Source of the DNA: an uncultured Draconibacterium sp. | GTDB taxonomy: Bacteria; Bacteroidota; Bacteroidia; Bacteroidales; Prolixibacteraceae | Assembly: GCF_963674925.1 (NCBI RefSeq) | Contig: NZ_OY771647.1 | Location: 3,053,501 to 3,117,500 of the forward strand | DNA: 64,000 nt | Direction: 5' to 3' | Shown here: piece after piece, positions 57,212 to 64,000 of the stretch | How positions within the stretch are numbered: position 1 is the first letter of the stretch | Layout of the letters: each line of letters opens with the position of its first letter | Position numbers and translations under genes: made by a program | The notes under the pieces: generated by a model | Databases searched by the model: none | What the model was told of the DNA's origin: nothing | The model's input: only the letters and a program-made list of their open reading frames with translations

Positions 57212-57778
57212 TTATGTCCAACTTGATTGAGTTGCAGAAAACGTTGGAGACTTAATATTTATTCACTTTCAATTTTTGCATGAGTTTATATTATCTGTAT
57301 GGAATATTTTGTGTCAGACCTCTAAAAAAGAACTAAGGAATGTTTTGTAAATGAAATACTTCATCTAACAGTCGTTAAATAGAATTAAGTGGTTTGAAAA
57401 TTTGAATATAGATTATACTTGAAACAACAGGGCATTAAATAGTTCAATTAATATAGTTTAGTTATTTAGATCTTCCTCTTTTAAAATGAAATAGAAAACT
57501 TGTTTCACCCCGTACTTCTATAACTTTTAGGCAGTTGTTTTAAAGATTGTAGAAAGAAAAATAAAGCGTATAGCTATGAGTACCTTAAAAGTACCCTTTT
57601 CAGGGCTTGTTTTCAAGATCAAATCGAGTCGATTCATGTCAATTTAAATGTTGAAATAGAGAGATTTCTGAGACTTGTCGAGACTATAGCGAGTACAGAT
57701 TTTTAAAAATTGGTTGTTCTCGGTAAAGTCTCGTTTCAAATGACTTTTTTTGTTCTTTTTTGACTCCTGTGGAAAACA
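57212..57778. other. Gene-free AT-rich stretch
   Basis: No open frame with recognisable content on either strand and no clear RNA structure. The sequence is AT-rich with many stops, consistent with decayed or spacer DNA after the rhamnosidase gene. Confidence 0.6.
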
Positions 57779-57814
57779 AAAAAGCACTTAAAATATTGAT
57801 TTTAAGTGCTTTTT
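57779..57814. terminator. Strong bidirectional hairpin terminator
   Basis: A 16-bp perfect stem AAAAAGCACTTAAAAT / ATTTTAAGTGCTTTTT with a 4-base loop, T-tailed on both strands. It is 560 bases from the nearest intact gene, so on either strand it may be left over from a lost gene. Confidence 0.8.
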
Positions 57815-57816
57815 AT

Positions 57817-57853
57817 TTTATTTGGATTTCTCCTGGTGCCCAGTAAAGGAGCA
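57817..57853 (+). repeat. 37-bp imperfect direct repeat, right copy
   Basis: Matches 12045-12081 at 31 of 37 positions, same orientation, 45.8 kb apart. It starts three bases after the terminator stem. On the minus strand TGGGCACCAGGAG faintly resembles the 3' end of a tRNA followed by a terminator, a typical integration target, but no tRNA body is present. Confidence 0.5.
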
Positions 57854-58189
57854 CGATTTATTTTATAATACGCTAAATATCAGTGATTTTGTTTGCTGTT
57901 TGTTTAATGGACCCTTTCAGGTAACTCTATAATTACTGGTAGTTTTATAATTCAAATATCATCTAAATATACCAAATTTTATGCAGATCTGATAACCTGA
58001 ATTTAAGATTCTTGAGATATTAAGGAGATTTGAATTCTTTCACTAAAATTTTATAAAAAATGTTAGTGTGATACCAGGACTCGAGCCTGATCCCATTAAT
58101 GCCTTTATATAAGTGATTTAATGCGGTCTATTTTTTGCGGGTCACCGTTTAGTTCAAATTTAAAGAACTTTACATGTTTGGATTAAAAA

Positions 58190-58735
58190 AAGAAAATTTC
58201 TGGTAGAAAATCAATGTGGTCTCGATTTGGTCTCCTTTAATTTAAGTCTTATTAGTTTGAAATGTGCGCCGGACTTAGACTATGAAGTGAATTTTGTTGA
58301 AGGATATAATTTAAATGCCCATGATTTCCTGCTAAAGCCCTTGAAGTTTGATCGTTTTCTGAAAACAACGAATGAGACATACGAGTATAGCAGTAAGGAT
58401 GCGAAGAAACTGGAATTTGTTCAGGAGCTGGAATATCACGATGCCAATCATAAAACCATTTTGGTTAAAACTGATTACAAAACCATTTTAATAAAGGTGA
58501 ATACTATTTTGTATCTCGAGGGATTAAAAGGCAACATTAAAATCTATACCAAAGAAAACAACCAACCGGTAATCATACTCAATTCATTAAAAAGACTATA
58601 ACAAAACCTTCCTGCTGAGAAATTCTCAAGAGTGCATAAATCAGACATTGTTGGGCTCGACCATATCAACGCAATTAACAAAACCCAGGTAATGATAAAT
58701 GATAAATTTATAGCGTAGGGAAAGTTATCGCTCTG
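58190..58735 (+). pseudogene. Decayed LytTR-type response regulator
   Basis: In the frame from 58227, the end of a receiver domain (VEGYNLNAHDFLLKPLKFDR, the KP lysine included) is followed by a LytTR DNA-binding domain (ILVKTDYKTILIKVNTILYL). A TAA at 58599-58601 interrupts it, but the same frame goes on: QNLPAEKFSRVHKSDIVGLD, then VMINDKFIA, until a TAG at about 58716. The beginning of the receiver, including the phosphoacceptor Asp, is missing. Two in-frame nonsense codons and the lost N-terminus make it nonfunctional. No histidine kinase gene is nearby. Confidence 0.75.
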
Positions 58736-58865
58736 ATTTTAGTCAGAAGATGGTAGAACTTCGTATCTCATTTTTTACGTTTTAGAATCTCCTTAATAGT
58801 TCTTTTTACCGATTGTTTTTTCCCCTACTTGTTTTTAGCAATAAAAAACAGTTTTTAATATATCA

Positions 58866-60128
58866 TTAATCGATAACACGTTTTAGAAATGCTTTTTCGT
58901 TTAAGCTGAATCCAATATTGAAACGCAGGAATTTTTCTTTGGTCAGGTGTCCGGTACTGGCTCCGTAGCTTCCATGCGAAATTGAAATATCCATGTTTGA
59001 GATAGCTCCGTAAAGAGGAATTCCTGCACCCATGGTAAACTCATTGCTTCCCAGGGTGGTATTACCAAATTTCAGGTACGATGATTCGTGACTATATCCC
59101 ATCCGGTAAGTCCAGTTTTTAAATCCTGGGTTGATTGCGCGGCGTTCCCACGGATTGGTTTCAATTCCCAGGGAGAACCGGTGCGAATCACTAAACTCTT
59201 CGGCTTGTATTGGGTATTCAACATTGCTCCACTGTTGAAAAGTGTAGTCAAAAGCCAGTTTTAAACGGTCGCGTGTTAAGCCAATTCCTGCGCCAAAAAT
59301 CTGCGGAATAACAAGGTATTCTGTATTGTATTGTTGTCCCTGAATAATCGAGTAGTCGCTGTCGTAGGCAGTAACAAGGTGCTTGGAGCTTAAACTTTGT
59401 TCAGGTGCGTAAGTCAGACCCAGCGAGTAGTTGGTATGTGCTGTATTAAATTGATATTGCAGTCCAAAATCGAAGTAAAAGCTTCGAAGAAAGTCTTTTC
59501 GTTCAATCATCATCTCCGGAACAAGCGTCGAGCCCGTTATATATTCTTCCTGAATGAGCGGCCCAAACAGGTACGAAGTGTTTATGCCGAGCGATAACTT
59601 TTTTAGTAGCTTAATGGCATTGGCAAAGTAAAAGCGGGTTATTCCGCCGGTTCCAACATAATTGGAGGTATATTGCTCATTGGTACCTTCAATGTAGTTC
59701 GATCGGTTTATTGAGTACCCAACCGTGCTGAACGGCATCATACCAAATGAGCCAGCCATCCAGCGAGTGTATTTAAAACCCAGCGCAAAATAAGCGAGGT
59801 TGGCCTCAAAGCCCGAAAGTGATTGGTTGGAATTGCTGATGTTGTAGCCTTTTCCCTGAAGACCGAATTCGAAGATCAGCTTTAGGCTGTCCATCCCGGC
59901 ATAAGAAGCCGGATTGAGTGAGTTCAGGTTATTTCCTGATTCGAGGGCGAGTCCTGTTCCCCCCATGCCTAAGTTGGGGCCAAAGCCTCCGCTGCGAATT
60001 TCTCCAGGCCCGAAAATAGAGTAGGGCGACACCGTATTCTGTGTGTTTCCGAGAAATGGTAAGATCAATAGGAGTATAGAAATAATGCTGATGTAAGCAA
60101 TCGAAATTAATCTGTTCATTTTATTCAA
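58866..60128 (-). CDS. Outer-membrane beta-barrel protein (FadL/OmpP1-like)
   Basis: A 420-residue protein with an N-terminal signal (ISIISILLLILPFLGNTQN) and then repeated amphipathic beta strands. The start of the mature protein, PYSIFGPGEIRSGGFGPNLG and the following LNPASYAG block, resembles FadL/PorV-type barrels, where the N-terminal hatch precedes the strands. It ends with LRFNIGFSLNEKAFLKR. It is 14 bases downstream of the DUF4270 gene on the same strand, so the two are co-transcribed. The ligand is unknown. Confidence 0.72.
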   Translation of the reverse strand: MNKMNRLISIAYISIISILLLILPFLGNTQNTVSPYSIFGPGEIRSGGFGPNLGMGGTGLALESGNNLNSLNPASYAGMDSLKLIFEFGLQGKGYNISNSNQSLSGFEANLAYFALGFKYTRWMAGSFGMMPFSTVGYSINRSNYIEGTNEQYTSNYVGTGGITRFYFANAIKLLKKLSLGINTSYLFGPLIQEEYITGSTLVPEMMIERKDFLRSFYFDFGLQYQFNTAHTNYSLGLTYAPEQSLSSKHLVTAYDSDYSIIQGQQYNTEYLVIPQIFGAGIGLTRDRLKLAFDYTFQQWSNVEYPIQAEEFSDSHRFSLGIETNPWERRAINPGFKNWTYRMGYSHESSYLKFGNTTLGSNEFTMGAGIPLYGAISNMDISISHGSYGASTGHLTKEKFLRFNIGFSLNEKAFLKRVID

Positions 60129-60142
60129 TTTAAGCCTGTTGG

Positions 60143-61468
60143 CTATTCGTAAAAAACGTAGTACAGGTTTAAGGTAGGACGGTAATTGGAAAGTGATCGG
60201 GCATCAAATACGAGGTTGTCAAGCGTGCCGCCATATTCGGTTTCTGGCAACATTACCAGTAATCCGTCTTCCGGGTCAACGTAACCATCGCTCAATTCGG
60301 TGTAAATAAAATCGGTGATATCGAAGATGTACTGTGTATATTCGTCGTAAAATTCGTCGTAATAAAAGGTGGCCGGAATTGAATAGTCATCCTGGTCGGT
60401 CAGCTCCTCAACAACATTGTTTTTTTTGTCGGAAGTATAGAGGATGAGTTCTTCAGGCAATTCTTCTTTACTTTTGTAAGTTCCCGATAGCGGTTTAAGC
60501 ACCAATTCTGCTTTGTAGAGTATGTTTTTGTATTGTACCTCCAGAATTTTACTGATACCCGGAAAATCAATTCGCGTGGTATAACCCAAACTTGACAGCA
60601 GGTATGAGCGTTTGTTTAACAGGCTTGAAGAAATTTCTTCGGTTTGAGTTGTGGCTTGCTCCAGGGCCATGCCACTAACATCGTTGCTAACATTGTTGAA
60701 ATGATTGTGCGATGTGCTTTGATGCACAAATGTGTACGACTTGTTCACTTTGGTTTCTTTGATAATGTGCGTGTAAACCCTTATTTGAAAAGATGAATCA
60801 ACATCAAAACTTAATATCGAGTTATTCTCATCTCCCGGAACCAGTGCCACTCCCTGAAAATAGTCAAGGAATTCGCTTGTCGATTCAAACTCATCATCAT
60901 CATCGCGAAGGTAGGACAGGAACTCCAGGCCCAGTTCGTCGTTCAAACGAATGGCAAGCGTATCGTGAAAGTTGGGTTTAGGAACAATTGTTTTCGATCC
61001 TAAAGGAATTTCGTCGTAGTTTAATGTGGTGGTGTTATAAAGATAGGGGTCGGCATCGTAATCGTCGCTTGGTTCTATATCTTCTCTTACACGATGGACT
61101 TTAAATGTCTGAGGTAAAAGCGTGTCGCCATAAGCCATTCCGCTGTAGTTCGTACAAATTACTATCGAGTCAAAAATCTCATCGTCGTCGATATCGGCCA
61201 ATGGCATACCAATTTGAGCATAGGTAGTGGCACTTATTTTTCCTAAATCGGCATCGGTGTAACTGCCACACAATAAATAGCTGCTCTCGGAAGTAGGGAT
61301 TGAATCGATTTTTACGGTTGATAAAAGGACTTGTATAGTATCAATAAGTGCAACATTTGTTTGGTTGTTAATGTAGTTGTCGCCAAGTGAGACCATTAGT
61401 GATTCATCATCGTGGCACGACAATAAAAATAACCAGCCAACAAGGACAATAATTGCTTTTTTCTTCAT
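60143..61468 (-). CDS. DUF4270 family lipoprotein
   Basis: A 441-residue lipoprotein: signal to LLSCHDD with acylated Cys, followed by a large acidic beta-rich domain. The sequence order SSYLLCGSYTDADLGKISAT near 65-85 and the C-terminal NYRPTLNLYYVF strand are typical of DUF4270 proteins of Bacteroidota. Long Asp/Glu clusters (DIDDDEIFD, LRDDDDEFE) suggest Ca2+ binding or surface exposure. It is first gene of a two-gene unit with the barrel protein, and divergent from the kelch lipoprotein. Confidence 0.8.
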   Translation of the reverse strand: MKKKAIIVLVGWLFLLSCHDDESLMVSLGDNYINNQTNVALIDTIQVLLSTVKIDSIPTSESSYLLCGSYTDADLGKISATTYAQIGMPLADIDDDEIFDSIVICTNYSGMAYGDTLLPQTFKVHRVREDIEPSDDYDADPYLYNTTTLNYDEIPLGSKTIVPKPNFHDTLAIRLNDELGLEFLSYLRDDDDEFESTSEFLDYFQGVALVPGDENNSILSFDVDSSFQIRVYTHIIKETKVNKSYTFVHQSTSHNHFNNVSNDVSGMALEQATTQTEEISSSLLNKRSYLLSSLGYTTRIDFPGISKILEVQYKNILYKAELVLKPLSGTYKSKEELPEELILYTSDKKNNVVEELTDQDDYSIPATFYYDEFYDEYTQYIFDITDFIYTELSDGYVDPEDGLLVMLPETEYGGTLDNLVFDARSLSNYRPTLNLYYVFYE

Positions 61469-61749
61469 AGTATATTTTCTGTTTTCGGCTTCAAATGAAG
61501 AAAAGAAAGGCCGTACAGGAAAAGAATATATACCAATCGGCTATTCTTGCAGACGATTCGGTGAATTGCACTCCTTTTAGTACTTTTTATTCATAATACT
61601 CGGGTGATTTATGAATTGTTTGGCGTTTAACGATAAAAACCATCGATTGGTCTTGACTTTTTCCACTTTAGTCCAAGTTCCTTTTTAATCGCAGCAAACA
61701 CGCTTAGGTTTGCCTATGCGAATTGAACAATAAAAATAATTTTTTAGAT

Positions 61750-62766
61750 ATGATGAAGACAGGGAAAAACATTCTTTTATACTTTTTATTTTTTGCATTG
61801 GTAACGCTGGTTTCTTGTACCGTCGATGATGAAGATGAGATTACCGATGGTGACTGGTGGGAAATGTCGGATTTTGATGGTGTGCCACGCAGCGATGCTG
61901 TTTGTTTCAAAATTAATGATATGGCATACATAGGTTTGGGATATGATGGCGACGACCGTTTGAACGATTTTTGGAAGTACGATCCGGATAATAATTTCTG
62001 GACAAAGGTTGCATCATTTCCGGGAGCAGCCAGAAATGGTGCTGTAGCATTTAGTATGGATGGAAAAGGTTACGTTGGTACCGGATACGACGGAGAGGAT
62101 GAGTTGAAGGATTTTTGGGAATATGATCCTTCTACGGATACATGGACTCAGAAAGCAGATTTTATGGGTAGTGCACGCTATGGAGCTGTTGGTTTTGCAG
62201 TAAGTGGAAAAGGTTATATCGGCAGTGGTTACGACGGGAATTACCTAAAAGACTTTTATGCTTATTCGCCTGAGTCTGATACCTGGGAACAAATTATCAG
62301 TATTGGCGGATCGAAAAGAAGGGATGCTGCTTGTTTTGTAATTGGCAGTAAAGCCTATGTAATGTCGGGGCTGGATAATGGTGTATACGAAGACGACCTT
62401 TGGGAATACGATCCGTCAACAGGGTACTGGACTGAAAAACGTGCCATATCAGACGATGATGACGATCTTAGCTACGACGATGATTATCTTTCAATTGCAC
62501 GTATAAATGGTGTTGGCTTTACACTAAATGGATTAGGATACCTTGCAACCGGTAGTATCGGATCGATGATTAGCAATATTTGGGAATACGATCCGCAGCA
62601 GGATCTGTGGACTGAAAAAACATCTTTTGAAGGTACTTCACGTACAGAAGCTGTTGGTTTTGCAGTTGGTTCGAGAGGCTACATTGCCACTGGCAGAAGT
62701 TCAACGTATTACTTTGATGATATTTGGACATTCGATCCTGTAATAGAATATGATGAGGATAATTAA
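61750..62766 (+). CDS. Kelch-repeat lipoprotein
   Basis: About 339 residues from ATG 61750 (or 61753; a TTG 27 bases earlier is open but weak). The lipobox is TLVSC. Six kelch-type blades follow, each with a GxGYxG or GSGYDG strand, a DFWxYDP turn and a W(T/E)xK strand, for example FWEYDPSTDTWTQK and LWEYDPSTGYWTEK, so a six-bladed beta-propeller is expected. No galactose-oxidase catalytic residues are seen. It is probably surface exposed and divergently transcribed from DUF4270, with which kelch lipoproteins often travel. Confidence 0.85.
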   Translation: MMKTGKNILLYFLFFALVTLVSCTVDDEDEITDGDWWEMSDFDGVPRSDAVCFKINDMAYIGLGYDGDDRLNDFWKYDPDNNFWTKVASFPGAARNGAVAFSMDGKGYVGTGYDGEDELKDFWEYDPSTDTWTQKADFMGSARYGAVGFAVSGKGYIGSGYDGNYLKDFYAYSPESDTWEQIISIGGSKRRDAACFVIGSKAYVMSGLDNGVYEDDLWEYDPSTGYWTEKRAISDDDDDLSYDDDYLSIARINGVGFTLNGLGYLATGSIGSMISNIWEYDPQQDLWTEKTSFEGTSRTEAVGFAVGSRGYIATGRSSTYYFDDIWTFDPVIEYDEDN

Positions 62767-62807
62767 TAATGTCTGAAAAGGACAGTTAGTTATATTTCTT
62801 GTGAACG

Positions 62808-62833
62808 AAAAGCGCTTAGTAATAAGCGCTTTT
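62808..62833 (+). terminator. Intrinsic terminator of the kelch gene
   Basis: An 11-bp stem AAAAGCGCTTA / TAAGCGCTTTT with GTAA loop and a T7 run, 42 bases after the kelch stop. The rest of 62834-63110 shows no gene. Confidence 0.85.
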
Positions 62834-63112
62834 TTTGTATAAGAAAGATTTTCGGAGGTTGAAAATGCTTGTGTTAAATACAAAAACCTCACATTAATTT
62901 ACTTAATAGGACCAGTTTCAATTCGTTTAATTTAAGTTATTCAGAAATAATAAAACGATGTTTCTGAATTTTCCCCCTACTGTCTGATAGCCGTTCTGTT
63001 GCACTTGAATGATCTGTTTTGCTTAACATATAGTGTTGGTTTTGCTTATCATATTTCCGTATGTGTTATAAAACATATTTTGTAAGTAGTTGAAATACAG
63101 CACATAGGCAAC

Positions 63113-63200
63113 TGGTTTTGACAAAACCAATTTTCATAGTGATAATATTTTGGAATGCTCGTATAATTGGTCAACCAATTTTTGGTAACTGGTCAACCAG
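63113..63200 (+). promoter_or_regulatory. Three palindromes upstream of the GntR regulator
   Basis: TGGTTTT-GAC-AAAACCA at 63113-63129, AATTGGT-CA-ACCAATT at 63165-63180 and CTGGT-CA-ACCAG at 63189-63200. The last two share the core TGGTCAACCA and are centred 22 bases apart, about two helical turns. The core fits the GT...AC pattern of FadR-type GntR operators, so autoregulation is likely. Confidence 0.55.
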
Positions 63201-63402
63201 ATTAAATGTAGTCGAATCTAAAAATATTAACTATGAACTGTTTTAGCTACAAAAACTTATTTCACCAAGAGCGATCTGCTCCCATTCTTATTATATCTGT
63301 CGATTTGACACACAGTGATAATTTAGTCTACAGTAAAGTTGAGAATAATTCTTTAGGAATTGATTTTTCAAATTCTGTAAATCCAATTTAAATCAATACA
63401 TC

Positions 63403-64000
63403 ATGGATGTTTTAGAAAACTTTAAAGCCATAGAAGTAGAAAGTCCGGTAGATAAAATTATAAAACAGATACGTAACTCAATCGTATCGGGCCAAATGAA
63501 ACCAGGGGATAAATTACCCTCTGAGAGAAAGCTATCGGAGTCGTTCGGAATTGGTCGTACTTATGTACGCGATGCTATAAAGAAATTGGAGTTTTATGGT
63601 ATTCTCAAAACATTACCGCAAAGTGGAACAATCGTTTCCGGTGCTGATATTTCAGCAATGGAAGGATTGATTTCGAATGTGATAAAACTAAATGAAAATG
63701 ATTTTTTCCATTTGGTTGAAACACGGGTAGTGATGGAAACATACGCATGTGGCCAGGCTGCGATTCGTCGTTCAAACCGCGATATTGCTGACCTGGAAGA
63801 AAAACTTGATGAATATAAGCAGCGTGTTGATGCAAATTTACCAGGGATTAAGGAGGACTTTAACTTTCATATACAAATTACCGAAGCCAGCCAGAATATG
63901 GTAATAAAATCTTTAATGCTGATTCTGATACCCGACATCCTTGAAATTTACAGAAAGCTAAATGTATGCGGAGAAGGACGGTTTTACAAGTCGTTTGATG
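63403..64000 (+). CDS. FadR-subfamily GntR transcriptional regulator (3' end outside window)
   Basis: An open frame of 199 codons from ATG 63403 to the right edge. The winged helix (about 15-82) carries KPGDKLPSERKLSESFG and GRTYVRDAIKKLEFYGILKT, the GntR signature. The following helices (VETRVVMETYACGQAAIRR, then HIQITEASQN) fit an FCD effector domain with its metal-binding His/Asp residues. FadR/FCD regulators usually respond to organic or sugar acids. The controlled genes lie beyond the window. The leader from 63201 to 63402 holds no gene. Confidence 0.88.
   Translation, partial: MDVLENFKAIEVESPVDKIIKQIRNSIVSGQMKPGDKLPSERKLSESFGIGRTYVRDAIKKLEFYGILKTLPQSGTIVSGADISAMEGLISNVIKLNENDFFHLVETRVVMETYACGQAAIRRSNRDIADLEEKLDEYKQRVDANLPGIKEDFNFHIQITEASQNMVIKSLMLILIPDILEIYRKLNVCGEGRFYKSFD

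Noticed and set aside
58073..58091. tRNA-like T-arm on the minus strand (6-bp stem, CTCGAGT loop)
   Set aside because: No D arm, anticodon arm or matching acceptor stem can be built around it, and the first loop base is not T.
1..64000. CRISPR array, defence island or prophage
   Set aside because: No regularly spaced repeats, cas, restriction-modification or phage structural genes are visible; only hipBA, ArdC fragments and the recombinase trio are mobile-DNA related.

Overview
The window looks like chromosome of a free-living, probably marine or sediment, anaerobic Bacteroidota, most like Bacteroidales/Marinilabiliales. This is inferred from paired SusC/SusD genes, SusR-type and hybrid two-component regulators, S1 sulfatases, DUF4270 and kelch lipoproteins, type IX secretion C-terminal signals and TAnnTTTG promoter boxes. 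No rRNA, complete tRNA or CRISPR array was seen.

Layout. 1-3.2 kb: a plus-strand cassette of a single-cluster ferredoxin, two DUF438/hemerythrin/PAS proteins and a DUF1858-DUF2249 protein, of the sort linked to redox or nitrosative stress. 3.2-7.0 kb: a sulfatase scrap followed by two exported S1 sulfatases. 7.1-9.7 kb (minus): a TonB-dependent outer-membrane receptor. 10.0-11.7 kb: a hipB-hipA toxin-antitoxin pair with repeated candidate operators. 11.7-12.05 kb: a frameshifted 5' piece of an ArdC-type antirestriction metallopeptidase gene.

12.3-27.6 kb is a fructan (levan/inulin) utilisation locus: sugar porter, fructokinase, SusC, SusD, DUF4960 surface binding protein, two GH32 fructanases and a fructose-sensing hybrid two-component regulator. 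Surface GH32 cuts polymer, SusC/D imports the fragments, the second GH32 releases fructose, and the porter and kinase bring it into glycolysis. A decayed 3' ArdC piece follows. 28.0-47.1 kb is an alpha-glucan locus best read as dextran-directed: SusR, SusC, SusD, SusE-like protein, GH66 dextranase, two GH31 alpha-glucosidases, a second SusE/F-like protein with a T9SS tail, and a six-hairpin glycosidase lipoprotein.

47.1-52.6 kb: a HAD-IIA phosphatase, then a third ArdC copy split by a three-recombinase (RIT-type) mobile element with mirror-symmetric ends. 52.8-57.2 kb: a DUF3863-like lipoprotein and a GH78 alpha-L-rhamnosidase. 57.2-58.8 kb: non-coding sequence, a terminator, a diverged copy of a 37-bp repeat also found at 12.05 kb, and a dead LytTR response regulator. 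58.9-62.8 kb: an outer-membrane barrel, a DUF4270 lipoprotein and a divergent kelch lipoprotein. The window ends inside a FadR-type GntR regulator preceded by three palindromes.

The most unusual feature is the mosaic between 11.7 and 57.9 kb: two glycan loci punctuated by three ArdC fragments, bracketed by an imperfect direct repeat, and carrying the recombinase trio. The catabolic functions rest on family recognition by eye; no database search was run.
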